Origin: Welwitschia mirabilis
Lineage: Eukaryota > Gnetophyta > Gnetopsida > Welwitschiales
DNA: 57,639 nt
Direction of reading: 5' to 3'
NCBI GenBank assembly: GCA_051453625.1
Contig: JBOZIK010000001.1
Location: 244,182,669 to 244,240,307 of the forward strand
The notes beneath the pieces are model-generated. The model did no database searches. It saw only the letters and a program-made list of their open reading frames with translations, and was not told the origin of the DNA. The translations under genes were made by a program, and so were the position numbers. Below are positions 45,900 to 57,639 of this stretch, piece by piece (within the stretch, counting starts at the first letter, position 1; each line of letters starts with the position of its first letter).

Positions 45900-48150
45900 A
45901 TTAAATGACTATAGTATAATTTGGAGCTCAGATGTAATGTCATTAACTCCAACGTCACTAAGAGTTATGAAACTTTTCTTGAAAAATAACTCAATGTTAG
46001 AAATTGTAATATGTTCCAATTTAACTTTATAAGCATCGCCTCCAAGATATGCATGATAAACCAATGATGTAGGATTATTCAAAAGTATTCTTGTAATAGC
46101 TACAATATTATGTTAACCATAATTTAAAATGCATCACAATATTACATTGACCATCCTTTAGAATGCACTTTTTATTCAATGATAATGATGGTACTTTTGG
46201 TGATTCATTCACAACCTACAAATTTAAAAAAACATAATGTTAAACATGAAACTTGAATTCTATTTAAGTTATTAAAAATATTATGATATTTTATACCTTC
46301 TTAATATATTGTGAATACCATGTAATAGCGTATTCTTTTACCTTCTTCAATGTTTTTATATCCTTTGTTTACAATATTAATGATGTTCTAGGATTTCTCA
46401 CTACTTCCATAGATATTGCAAGAAATCCTTCTTTTAATTTTTCATTATTAAGCATAAAATTTGAATCCCTCTACAGAATTACTCCTTTTGTATAACCTTC
46501 TTGTACATATTTATCAATTGACAAGGTAACATAATATCATCTTAAACAAGAAACAAATATGTTAGTGATGCAACAAATAACTTTAAGCATTAAATAGATA
46601 AGGTGTAATACATTCAAACCTTTTGATTATCAAATTTCTTTAATGCACTTAATATATTTGGTAACAAATTTATATTTAATTTCTCATCTCTAATATTACT
46701 TCTACATGGTCCATCTCCATTGAACTAGAAAAAAATAAAAGTTATAAATAAATTTAATTATTTTAACTTTATTAAACTAGGTAGAAAATATGTATTCATT
46801 TATTACCTTCATTGAGACATCGTTTTGTGGCATGGGAGAAATTACATTATTAAATTGAAATGTCTTCAAGATAATTTTATTTTATCTTTTCAAAATCATA
46901 TTAATACATGATAAAAATTAGATTGACATTATAGAAAATGATGTTGCATTTTCACCACAAGACCAGTCTGTTGTAACATATTCAAAATTTTTGAAAGTTT
47001 TACTTTCATATCTTGTTGATTTCTTTTAAGTTTCTCATTCTTGTTTTTAAATTCATTTAAATAATGAATAACTTAAGATGAGATCACATAATTTTTTTTC
47101 TTTTTTTTTTTTTTTTTTTTTTTGGAAGCAACTTTTAATTGTTATAGAAGTAGCAACAGCTCAAACTCCCTTAGAACTATTAAGACCTAGCACACAATCA
47201 TCTATAGTAGCTAACATGCTGCTTAAGTAATCTTCAATAAATTTATTAACTTTCTCTTATATCAAATAATACATATGTTATTCAAATAATCTATGTTTAA
47301 AATATTGTAAATTATATAATTAATACTTATAATAATTTCAATAGCTTTTAGTATAGTTATTAATTCATCTAACTTGATGTACACCTTTTTTCATACATTC
47401 ATGTGATCTATCTTACTGATAGATCACTTATCTTAAGTTTTTGTAATGAGCAGTATTTGTAATATTAGATACAATACATTAGAAAAATGTTTTTCTATTT
47501 AATTTAATACTCCATCACCATGCCATCTTCTATTTATTCCATAAGTTTTTGTCCACTGATATGATGTAAAACTTATTGCCTCTTACATCTAATGTTCCTT
47601 TGTCTTAATTTTTATTAAGATATGGAAAAATTTAATGTTCAAAAGATGTCAAAAAATCTTTTAGAACGCATTCCATATTAAAACTCTTAAAATGCCTCTT
47701 ACATTCCTACCATTCTTTTAAACCTAAGTATGCCATCATCTCTTGCTATTGTTATGGTTAAAACCCCTCAAGAACATGTTTGAGCCTATCTGCATCATTA
47801 TCAGAAGAATCATAAAAGTTTCTTGTCACTTTGTTTTTACATTCATGCCATCTTCTGCCCATCTTTTTAAATGTAAAGTCCTTACTCTCTTTAGATACAC
47901 TAAATTTTTACCATATGTTTAACATGTATTAAAATGTGATATAAGAATTACAAGTGAAGTGTGTGTACGAAAAAATTAATAAATAGTAACATACCTTAAT
48001 CATCTTCCATAAATTACTTTTCGAATGGTTAGGTATTACTCTCCAATTTTTATAATTTTTTGTGTAATTCTATTACTCCTTACTATTTTCCCCAGGTAGG
48101 ATGATTATTTTCCTCTATATGGATCAACCACTTGAACTTTTTAATTTCAT
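45900..48150 (-). pseudogene. Transposase_24 (TNPA-like) gene, right copy
   Basis: From N to C on the minus strand: a segment with HIEENNHPTWGK near 48110-48140; the Transposase_24 core FKKMGRRWHECKNKVTRNFY with DSSDNDADRLKHVLEGF (about 47870-47770); a block reading VLGLNSSKGV-stop-AVATSITIKSCF (about 47195-47105), matching V-L-G-x-x-x-x-G-R-V-R-x-x-G; the stretch SNFMLNNEKLKEGFLAISME; and, after a possible intron, NIVAITRILLNNPTSLVYHA with LGGDAYKVKLEHI (about 46115-46025), matching the C-terminal V-A-x-G-x-L...G-x-x-L-G-x-x-x-C-x-V motif. Several stops and a poly-T tract interrupt it. The protein would bind transposon ends; this copy looks dead. Confidence 0.82.
47101..47123. repeat. T23 tract in the CACTA element
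   Basis: An uninterrupted T23 run, preceded by T8 and a C, at the same place as the T12 run of the left copy. Likely expanded by slippage; length is prone to sequencing error. Confidence 0.9.
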
Positions 48151-49229
48151 CTCAGTTGTATCTTCTTATGAGGTCAAGCATTTTTTCCCCCTCTTTTTAT
48201 GGATTTGAAGCTAGTACCTTCTCCTACATGTTGTGAAGTATGTCATTAATAATATCAAAAAATAAAAATTGATGAAGTAATTACTCTTAGATATCTATCT
48301 ATTCTTACCTATAATGTTATCAGACATTCTTTATTCTTATGAAGGCGAATCATTAACTTTGTTAATACTTATAGGTAAAGAACTATCTATGAATGAGTGA
48401 TACTCCTATATGAAACTTAATCTTGATATATGCACATGTAAAATATGTTAAAAAACTATATAATTATTGGAAAATCCTTTATTGTTAGAAGGTTTCACGT
48501 CTCTCCTTTTTTCTCCTTTTCTTGTACCCTATCAATTTGAAAATTTCAAATATAAGATATGGGTATTGAATATTACATATGTAAGTGAATTTAGTTTAAA
48601 AACTACAACATCTTTTTCATCCATAATAAGGCTCTCATCCCTCAACATATACAAACAAGATGTTTGTATTTAGAAGATGCCTAAAAAAAAATCTATGTTA
48701 ATTAGATAACATTAACTACTAAAGCAAATAAATTAGGACTAGCATCTACTAATAATTTTTAAAATATTAGCATCATGATGAGAGTTTTTGAAATTGTCCA
48801 AGATAAATTCAATTAATAACTTATATTTTTATTGATAAGTTAGATCTTCATAACTCAATTTTATCAATTAATATTAAAAAAAGAATACTATGATGTAACA
48901 AAACTATGAATACTATATTATGTCTATGCTAACCAAGGTAGAATACATGATTTTATAAGTTAGAAAGTCTCATGTTCTTATTATAATTAATAATTTAATA
49001 CTCTAGGTAAAGGTATACTATTTTTTAACATGCATACTGTGATGAAGGTGAAGCTTGAAAATTCAAAGCATCAACTGTAGTAACCTCTAAATCTATACAA
49101 ATCTAGTTCATGTCTTTAATTTATGAATCATTCTCCTTATCAGGGAGGTAAATATGATGTAGGAATGACAAATTATCTTTCCTCTCTTCTTCCACTTTAA
49201 GAATTCTTAATTTTCACTCTTATCATAAA

Positions 49230-52200
49230 TAAGTCTTGGATTAAATAATACTATGATAATTCATAAAGGATCCATAATATCTTTTACATGGAAAACCTAT
49301 GATGCATAACTAGTTAATATGAATGATTCATCTTATTCATAATCATTTTTGACATATTTACTCATGTTAATAGGGGTGAAACAATGCTCATCCTTGTTGA
49401 TGTTATCTTGTTGAAGAATATCTAATCATTTACATTTGAAGATCACAAAATTGAATATGAAACTATAATCTAATATGATTATCTCTTTCAAGACACCATA
49501 ATATTTTATGTCTTTACTTATAATATCTTTATCCTCTATACTTGATACACAATTAATATTTAGAATTACTAAAACTCCACTATTTTAACATATAACTCGA
49601 CATCTCTCTTCTTTACATGAAATCTAAACCCATTGATCACGTATACCATGTATTTTAATGCATGCCTACTTAGAGGATGTAACAACCATTTAATTTATTT
49701 TTCTTATTCTTCATTAAGCATGCTTCTTCCTTTAATATTCATATGTAAAACATTAAAAAGAATTTTTAAAAATTCATATTTTAAACATTAGAATTATATA
49801 ATATTAATAACTTTATATAGAATTTACTGTATGTTACATGTTTTTTAAACCAAGGACTAAAGTAAACTCTATGCATTTAAAGCTATAAAGGCTTTGTTAT
49901 TAATGAAAATCCTTTACGAGTTTCTTACAATTGTTGTCTATACACATATATAATTAAGAAAATACACAATAATAATAAAACAATAAAATTTTGATTAACT
50001 TACATCATGTATGATTCAATGAAAGAGGTATTAAACAACACATAACTATGTTCTTGTTTAATTTCTATGTCACTAAATAAAATTCTCTCTGTAGCATTTT
50101 ATTATCTTCCTTTTGGATGTATAGGTGATTCACAAGAGTTATTGTCAAGAAATTCTTTTCATTTTAATAAATTCTCAAAGGTTTCAATATTTTTCATGTA
50201 CGCAGTACAAAAACTTAATGCCTCCTTTATAAGAAATTCTTCTGAAATGCATTCCTTTAGTTTGTTCTTACTTTTGACATACACCTTTAAAACTTTCAAG
50301 AATCTAAATTGTAAATATGTGAAAAGTGTATAATTATTTGAAAATTATTAAAAAGATAAATTCTTTAAAAACATAATTATGGTTATTACCTTTCTATAGG
50401 ATAGATCCATTAATATTGCATAGGTCTACAAAACCTAACCTCTCTTATTAAATGAATAGTAAAAACATCATGATATTGAAGAATTCTAGAGGAAATATTC
50501 TCTTAAGATCACAAAGGATGATAGCAATTCTTGATTTTATTTCTTTTGAAATTTATATATTAATTTCCTTATAATAAAACTCTTTGAAGAATGGACATAA
50601 TTGAAGTATTAAAGGATGCACCTTAGATGGAAGCAAGTTAGGCAAAGTAATCAGAAGAACTATTTGCAAAAAAAGATGGTAGTCATTACTCTTAATCCCA
50701 AAAGTTCTATGTTCTTTTTGTATGATACACCTACAAATATTTGATGGGCAATCATTTGGAAGTTTCAACATTAGTAGCATATTGAAAAAAATTTATTTTC
50801 TTTTATTGAAATTATAATTAGTGGGCAGAAGGAATTCCTTTTTACCATCATTCATCATAATGGATGAAAGTCCATCTCTAAAGCCTAGCTTCGTAAGATC
50901 TAGTCATGATTTCAAATTTATTTTAATATTTAGGATAGTTCTTAGTAAGCCATTACATACATTCTTTTCAACATTTTTAACATTCAAATTATGTATATAT
51001 CATAATTCTATGTACATGTTAAAAATGGAAAAGGTATTAAATGAAAGCAAAAGAAAGAAACATAATTATTATTAAAATTTCTCTTAAACTTTTATTACCT
51101 TTCAATATGTGAGAATATATAGTATTGACATCTTTTTCCATCCATTTCTATTCTCTTAAACTAGAATGAACAAATTGACTTTCTTGCATTTGTTTTATGA
51201 CCTTTTAAATTTACTAGATGAAGTAACCTTTAAATAGTTTTTTTTTCTTTCCATGTTTTTTAATTTTTTTCTTCTTCTATTAATTTTTATAAATACATGT
51301 TACCTAAGTAAAGTTCATGGTGTTAAGATGGAAAAGAATTTATTAACTACTTAATGACATGGATTCTTCTTCTTTTGTAATTTTCCATTTAAAGGTCTCT
51401 TCATTCATTTATACATATGATTCATATTAAGAAATCTTCTATGCCCTTACTAGTAATGCTTCCTACTGTTAGGAAACCATAGAGAATTAGTCTTATGTGC
51501 ACATATGAGACATGCTAATCTCCCCTTTGTGCTCCATCCTAAGATGTTTCCATATGTTAGGAAATCATTTATTATCCAAAGTAGTACTACTTTGATGGTG
51601 AAGAACTCCTTTTAAATGTATCAAATAATCTTACTTTCTCATACCGTCATAGCTTCAGTTATTGAATAATAGGTTAAAGCTATACATTAATGTATTTTCC
51701 TAGTTGCTTAGCCTAGGTATGAGTAAATAAAGCTTAAACTAAGATCTTTTCAAACATAAAGAAGGTGGAAAGCTATAAATAGTTATCATAACTACTCAAC
51801 AACTATAAGCAGTGGAAAGCATTCCAAAAGAGTTAAATCCATCTATTGTAATACCAAGTCTTACATGTCTAGTATTAAATTTTAATTTTTTATATAATTC
51901 ATTGGTATTCTTCCATAAGATAGATTCTACTAGTTATTGCATTATGTTGTGGTCTCTCTGATTTTTGGAATGCCATATTATATGTTCCACTATTGTAGGT
52001 GATGCATAAAGACTTTCTAGTCATGGCATTAATGAAGAGGATTATAGAACTTTGGAAGATAATCTTTTATCTATATCACTATCATTGTGACCTCTCTTTA
52101 ATATTTAGCTAGATGCATCAAACTAAGGACATTCATTTTTCTTCTTATGATCCTTTAAATATAGCACATAGTCATTAGGGCATGCATGTACTTTATCACA

Positions 52201-52850
52201 TTTCACATCTAAGAAGTGAAATGTCATTTTTAGTTAAACATAAGAACTTAAAATTGTATTATCTTCTAGAAAAGAGTCATGTATAAGATCAAGAAACATT
52301 AAAAACATTAAATTTTATCATTCACGCATTTCTTTGATGTAAGAAATTTAATAATCATAGAAATATTTAAATATTTTGAGCAACAAGGGTATAATGGATC
52401 CTTATCTTCTTTGATTAATCTATTGTATTTTTTATTTTTTGTTTCATCACCAAGTTATCATCATTTGATACATCCATGGTTTTTCCCCTTTATGTGATTG
52501 CTTACCATCATTAAAGGACATGAAGGCTTCTTTAACCATGAAAATAGGATCATTTTATTATATATTACTACCATTGCATTGATCATAATGTTCTTTTAAT
52601 GTTTTCCCAAGCATAATCCACTTTATGTAGATATGATAAATGGCTTTTAATAAAAGATGCTTATAAAGTATACTTTTCTATTGATAATAAGGTTGTAACA
52701 TTTCACACATGAACATAATATGCCTTGAGAATTGATAGTATTGTTACTTGCAAATTTTATAAACTTCTTCACACCATTTTCATACTCCTTAGATGACTTG
52801 AACATATCAATATTAGAAAAATAAGTACATAATATTTTTTGAGTTAGATG
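49230..52850 (-). pseudogene. CACTA TNP2 transposase
   Basis: TNP2 (TNPD-type) is the transposase that cuts CACTA ends. On the minus strand: an N-terminal transposase-associated domain with MFKSSKEYENGVKKFIKFAS and ILCSCVKCYN from ATG at 52805-52803; KVHACPNDYVLYLKDHKKKN then ECP (about 52196-52130); SPTIVEHIIWHSKNQRDHN (about 51995-51940); NTRHVRLGITIDGFNSFGML (about 51885-51825), whose DGFN Asp (51841-51843) is the expected catalytic residue; LLWIINDFLTYGNILGWSTK then GRLACLIC (about 51590-51510); GHRRFL. The open stretch 50780-50553, with LKLPNDCPSNICRCI, belongs to the following DUF4218-like part, and YYGVLKEIIILDY (about 49515-49475) to DUF4216. Stops interrupt most blocks. Confidence 0.94.
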
Positions 52851-52860
52851 TATACCTTTA

Positions 52861-55800
52861 AATGTACTTAGTTATCTAATACCTATCCATAAATATCTAG
52901 CCATTATTCCTCACATAAATGAATCTATCACATGATGATGACAAATGTAATGATGCTATCAGATGTATTCCTATTATACCTATAATACTAGACAAATTAT
53001 CATAAAGGAACATTAACACTTATAAGAACGTAGAATAAATATTAAATAGTCTAATATTAATATAATATTAGATTACCTAACTATAGTAACAATGTTAAAT
53101 TACTCCAGTAATAAAAAATCCAAATGAATAATATCATAGAAAGAGTATAGGATGCTAACATGAATTATATCATAGGCACCTATAAAACAAATTGTAAATA
53201 AAGAAGACATCGTTAAATATTTACACATGAAATTAAATAAGTATGAATTTAGTTACTAAGTTGCTAATCTATGTAGTTTATGTATATGTATTTTAACTAG
53301 TATTAAACCTCCACTTCTAAAATCTTAGTACATTAAAGCCCTTAGTTCACATATGTCTTAATAACTTTATGATTAATACTTGTATAAAATGGTTTATAAA
53401 ATGGAATGATAAGAAATCCATCATAATATAACACAACTTTAAAATAATTTAACAGATCATACCCAATAAAAAAGTACAAAATCAATAGATATTGATTAGA
53501 ATGTGGTAAAGGACTATTCCTAGAAAACAAGATGGAATACTCTCATACATTAAAGAATTTAATTAGTAATACTTTCAAGAAGAATTAAAAGGTAATATTA
53601 TAGTATAAGAAATATAAGAATTAGAAAGTATGAATAATCTGAATGAGATTTTTCATGATGGTCTAGATGATAAACTGCTTTCATCTATAAAGAAAGCATC
53701 TATAATTTTAAATTCTTTCATAAAATATCAGAACATTAGGATTATCAATATGGGTCAATTCTCTAAAAAAAGATAAACTAATGGTACAAAAAAGCATAAA
53801 ATAAAAATTTAAATACTTTAAAATCTTCATCTTATTCATTAAGAATTTGCCACAAAAAAAGCCTTCACTAAGACATTAAGGTGTTAAGTTAAAATGTGAG
53901 AAGTTATAACCATCCCTCATAAAGGGACAACGTTAAGAATTGGTAGGTCTAATATAGTTTATTTTCAATTTTTTTAGATGCACGTACTAGCATATGATGA
54001 TCCATAATACAAAATTAGGGGAATTTATTTCTTAAAATTAGGGGTATAGGCATCTTATACAGATGATCATACATTCATGCACACACACATAAATAGGGAA
54101 AAAAATTAAAAATTAAAGGCTAGTTTCCATAAGAGAAAGAGATCTCATATAGTGTTATAGATAATGCATTAACTATCCCACCTCTATAAAGCATAATATT
54201 ATTTTAGGATTATATAATAAATCTATGTTAATATATATTCTTTAATGATGCTAGAAAATCTAATTAAATTTAAGGAGGAACTTCTAATTTTTTGATTAAC
54301 CTTTAGAAAATTTAAGTGATTTGACCACATAACTTATTTATCTATTATGAGAACTATAGACATAAAACATGAATGTAAGTAATTTAGATAAGAGGAAAAT
54401 TAAATAAAGTACATGCATAGATACCATTTGAGGATTATCTATGAACATTTGCATCTCTTCATAGAATATTTCTTTTGTATTAGATATATGTAATAACATA
54501 TAAGAATTAGTACTATAGTACTTAATTTTATTGTATAACATTCTACATATGATACTATAAATCTTTTAACATTTTTGTATACATTTCATGATTTATCAAA
54601 TAATATGTAGATTGATCAGCGCTTTAATGAGATTTTTGTAACAATGATTTTATAATCAATAATCAAGTTATCACTCATACTTTATTTAGAATTTAGGCTA
54701 AAATAAGTGCTATGGAAAATCTACCTTATGAACCACCAGTCATCAAATGGTAAAAATTAGTAATAACTTAATCAATATAAAAGATGATCTCTATGATAAT
54801 TTCTTAGATTTCATGCCTCCTCCTTAAATGAATTTTTCCTCTCTTGAATAACACTAGCTCTCTTAACTTATAATACTTAATTACATAGAGATCTTCATTT
54901 TAAGAATAACTAAATATTTTTTGAAATCCTATGGTTTGTAGGCTTTATCTTTTTTCATTATGATAAATCATTACATTCTAATGTTATCTTATTTTATTTG
55001 CATCATTGTTGTTTGTCCACTATCTTCTATAAAACACTACTTTGTATTCTTCTTATTAGTTTTTTTTCCTTGAATTTTTCACATTTATGTTTCTAAAAAA
55101 CTAAGATATCCACATAGAGTAATACGTAAGCACTCCTATTCAAATCCTATTCAAAGAATAAAAAATATATATCAAATCATATTTTATAACCATTCAAATC
55201 ATGTTTGGTTAAAATTTCATATAACTACTACTTAAATAGATAATAATATAGTTATTAAATTATGTTATGGCATTTTAATCCATGTATATATATCAAACTT
55301 GATAATTTCTTGAAATATCAGAAATGTTAATTTGTGCTTAAATTGTTTCTTAATGTTATTATACTCAAATTATTTGCTAGAAAACACCCACTTAGATGAC
55401 TGTTGTTATATCTACAAATATATTAATCAACTTATCACATCCTTCTTTGATCTAAAATATGTGTTGAATCAATCATGTTCTAATTATTGAAAGACAGATA
55501 ACATGAAATCTAGCATGATATGTTTTTTTAAAAAAATAAAGTATTTTATTCTTCAAAAGATAAATAACATAATCAAAAAATTTTAGAAGTTTATAAACCT
55601 TAATCAAACAAAATCATAAGTCCTTTTAGTTTTAATTTCAAATGATATTTAATAAGAAAATGAGATTCAGAACTTCTAAAGCATTATAAAATCCTAAAAC
55701 ATTTTAATAGCATAATGGAAAATTAGCTAATCTAGTCATAATTATGGACATCCTAGTTTGAAATAAGCCTTTCGTATTTGTTAAATAATTGATGTAGATA

Positions 55801-56260
55801 ATGGTTGTATGATGTACATGAAAATCTGTAGTTATGATCACCTAGGATTTGATGATGGTTTATTAGGGATAAGCATAATGTTTTATAGTGCTACATAAGC
55901 ATTGTAGTTGTAAAGAATATTTTATTTCCTTATAATAAAAATATCTTCTATGTGTTACTACTCTTTTTATGAGTTTTCCAAAGAATATCTATCCCTATCT
56001 CTTCTATGTTTAAAAATTCATTTATCCCCAATATAGTATCAACACAACAACACAACAACATAAATATTTCCAAGGTTCTATTATTTAAATCACTAAAAAC
56101 AAATGGAATAAATCTAATTAGTTCTTATATGTACTAAAGATGACTATAGTTTAAAGCAAATAAAACTATATAAGCTCATCTAAAAGAAATTCATAGATTC
56201 AAAGAAAAAGGATGAAAGTAAGCTAATACTTGATCAAAAAGCAAAATCATGGTTATTGGA
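52861..56260. other. Upstream of TNP2, no gene recognised
   Basis: This should include the 5' end of the CACTA element. A minus-strand frame at 54541-54338 (67 codons, MLYNKIKYYSTNSYMLLHIS at its start) has no known motif. No CACTA terminus or dense subterminal repeat was found by eye. Confidence 0.45.
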
Positions 56261-56540
56261 ACAATTGGCATCAAATTACCAACCCCTATACATAGGCCTT
56301 TAAAGAGCATAGAAATTATATAAGAACATAAAGAACACACAAAATTGATTGGCATCAAAGCACTACCCACTCTCCATGGTTATGTAGAGAGCATAATAAT
56401 CATGAAAGAACCTAGAAAACACATATACTTTGTGAAATCCAGAACTAACTAGCATCAAAGTACTAAACCCCTATCCATGATCATGCAAATAGCATAGAAA
56501 TTATCAAATAACATTAATAGCACATATAATTGTTTAGATT
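56261..56540. repeat. Three imperfect tandem repeats, about 84-100 bp
   Basis: Units start at about 56266, 56350 and 56450 with (g/a)gcatcaaa, followed by ac-c(c/a)ct(a/c)tcca, an atg/agagcata block and gaacat(a/t)-like sequence. They are diverged and of unequal length. They could be subterminal or intergenic repeats; function unknown. Confidence 0.75.
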
Positions 56541-57035
56541 TTATTCAAAGTCTAAGAAACAAATAATTCAACTTCAAGTTGCATTCTAGAGGTTAAATAC
56601 AAAATTAAACATTATAAACTTTTTTAAGAGTAAATTTTAATTTATAGTTGATTCCATTAAATACTATAAAATGGTTATATGTAAGAAAAAGTAGTCATGA
56701 AAGCTCCTTGGATGATAGAATGTAAAGAATTTGGCATCAAGAAACTTAGATCGTACTTCTTTAAAGTTATCATGTAATTAAGAATTATCTTTAACTTCAT
56801 CATTAAGATTTACAATACATGAGTGACATTCCCACTTGTATGAAATGAGTTCATTATCTTTTAAGAACATAATCATTGTTCCAAATGCCTTTCAAGACCT
56901 ACTAGAAATAAAAAGTATGTTTAGTCATCTTAATTGTCTAGTATATAAACCCTTTAAAAATGTAATTTACTTCTTAGAATATTATATGAAACAACTATAT
57001 ACAATAACATGGTGAAGTAGACAAAAATGTTTTAA
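56541..57035. other. No feature seen
   Basis: A+T-rich DNA with stops in all frames between the tandem repeats and the exon-like stretch. A T/A-rich run with a T-rich tract ends in AG at 57047-57048. Confidence 0.5.
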
Positions 57036-57179
57036 TTTTATTTAATAGCAAAAGCTTTTCAATGTAAATTCTATGGAGTGCTAAGTGAGGATGGTACTAT
57101 AATTGATCATATTAGAGTGATCAGAGATAATGATCATCTATATTTTATTGAAGATGAAAGGAAACTAGCCATGCAACAA
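57036..57179 (+). CDS. Possible exon of an unidentified gene
   Basis: A plus-strand frame is open from 57036 to the gap at 57180. From 57048 it has a balanced, protein-like composition: AKAFQCKFYGVLSEDGTIID, then HIRVIRDNDHLYFIEDERKL and AMQQ. It follows a T-rich tract ending in AG (57047-57048), like an intron 3' end, so the exon probably starts at 57049. Unlike the transposon remnants it has no stop or typical decay, and it has more G and C than its surroundings. I do not recognise the family. The 10-base gap hides its end; no start codon is visible. It may be a conserved host exon, a captured gene fragment or a young element ORF. Confidence 0.4.
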
Positions 57180-57299
57180 NNNNNNNNNNAACAACCTAAT
57201 TTATGATAGGTGATATACCGTTGTGAAGTTTCCTTATCCTTTATGAAATTTGTAAATTCATTTCATTAAAGCAAACAATGCTCTTAGATGATATAATTC

Positions 57300-57600
57300 T
57301 ATTAATGGTGAGCTTATAATTTGTAGCATTTCTTATAGACATATTGGTTTAGTAACTGTGCTCTAGTTGTAGTTAAAGAGTGATGTTATACTATTGTTAC
57401 TTGCTATTTTCATTAATCATACATTAATACTAATGATACATACTTTTGTTTATGGTGGCCTTATAAGTTATAACATTTCTTATAGACATATATCTTTAGT
57501 AATTTCACTCTAGTTGTAGTTACAGAGTGATGTTATACTAGTTTCACATGCTATTCTCATCAAGGATACATTAATACTAATGAAAAAACATACTTATCAT
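57300..57600. repeat. Two tandem copies of a ~147 bp unit
   Basis: The block catttcttatagacatat starts at 57328 and again at 57475, and ctctagttgtagtta and agagtgatgttatact recur at the same offset (147). Both end in a acattaatactaatga block. The second copy reaches nearly to the window end, so more copies may follow. Confidence 0.88.
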
Positions 57601-57639
57601 ATTGTTTTATTTTGAATGTAAAAGAATGCTTGCACTAGT

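Larger units (their letters stand above)
45200..52860 (-). mobile_element. CACTA (En/Spm) transposon, right copy
   Basis: The minus strand carries the two genes of a plant CACTA element in the usual order: TNP2 transposase (52.85-49.2 kb), then a Transposase_24/TNPA-like gene (48.15-45.9 kb). Nearly all TNP2 subdomains can be traced, though with stops. Terminal inverted repeats were not found on either side, so the ends are open; the 5' end lies somewhere right of 52860. Confidence 0.9.

Noticed and set aside
47092-47123. Poly-T tract as the tail of a LINE, SINE or processed pseudogene
   Set aside because: The left CACTA copy has a shorter T tract at the homologous place with the same flanks, so the tract belongs to the CACTA element.
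50067-51075. Plus-strand frames at 50067-50333 and 50821-51075
   Set aside because: They are antisense to the TNP2 transposase, which has clear motifs on the minus strand here.
56261-57600. Short direct repeats as a CRISPR array
   Set aside because: The units are long, diverged and lack regular unique spacers, and the DNA is from a plant nuclear genome.
1-57639. tRNA, rRNA or organelle DNA insertions
   Set aside because: I saw no cloverleaf with conserved T-loop GTTCGA, no rRNA landmarks and no chloroplast or mitochondrial genes; a dedicated tRNA scan would be needed to be sure.

Overview
This is a strongly A+T-rich, CpG-poor stretch of nuclear DNA from a flowering plant, species not determinable. 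Almost everything I can name is a decayed transposable element, of kinds typical of angiosperms: Ty3/gypsy of the Athila/Tat branch, Ty1/copia including a Sirevirus-like family, and a CACTA (En/Spm) DNA transposon. I see no intact gene. Domains were recognised by translating by eye and comparing with remembered family motifs; no search was run, so outer boundaries are approximate. Stops and substitutions fall mostly at former Trp, Gln, Gly and Cys codons, as expected from long-term C-to-T change in methylated repeats.

Layout. 1-60: the window seems to open at the end of an LTR followed by a tRNA-iMet-type primer site. 3.4-9.76 kb: a Ty3/gypsy element on the minus strand (gag, protease, RT, RNase H, integrase) with its primer site at 9744-9757 and 5' LTR to the right. 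12.7-15.46 kb: a Ty1/copia element on the minus strand, cut off inside its protease by the LTR of the next element. 15.46-23.57 kb: a second Ty3/gypsy element on the minus strand with both LTRs, keeping gag, protease and integrase but lacking RT. 23.57-23.9 kb: a CACTA-like terminus with inverted subterminal motifs. 23.93-35.8 kb: a plus-strand Sirevirus-like copia cluster with three LTR copies and two internal regions. 38.3-43.0 kb and 45.2-52.85 kb: CACTA sequence on the minus strand. The right copy holds a TNP2 transposase and a Transposase_24 (TNPA-like) gene; the left copy holds only the Transposase_24 gene and the TNP2 tail, at a constant offset of about 6.9 kb, and a third fragment lies at 42.5-43.0 kb. 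56.2-57.6 kb: local tandem repeats and a short open stretch that may be an exon of an ordinary gene.

The order of interruptions suggests nesting: copia cut by gypsy 2, gypsy 2's right LTR cut by the CACTA-like end, and that end cut by the Sirevirus-like LTR. Assembly gaps (N runs) lie at 2916-2943, 5699-5798, 9400-9499, 10102-10326, 26006-26105, 26385-26742, 28938-29037, 35129-35707, 39053-39380, 42433-42532, 43012-43111 and 57180-57189. Four have duplicated sequence on both sides, so local structure there may be an assembly artefact. I found no convincing undescribed system. The most useful leads are the Sirevirus LTR repeats, the RT-less gypsy element, the duplicated CACTA gene and the exon-like piece at the right edge.
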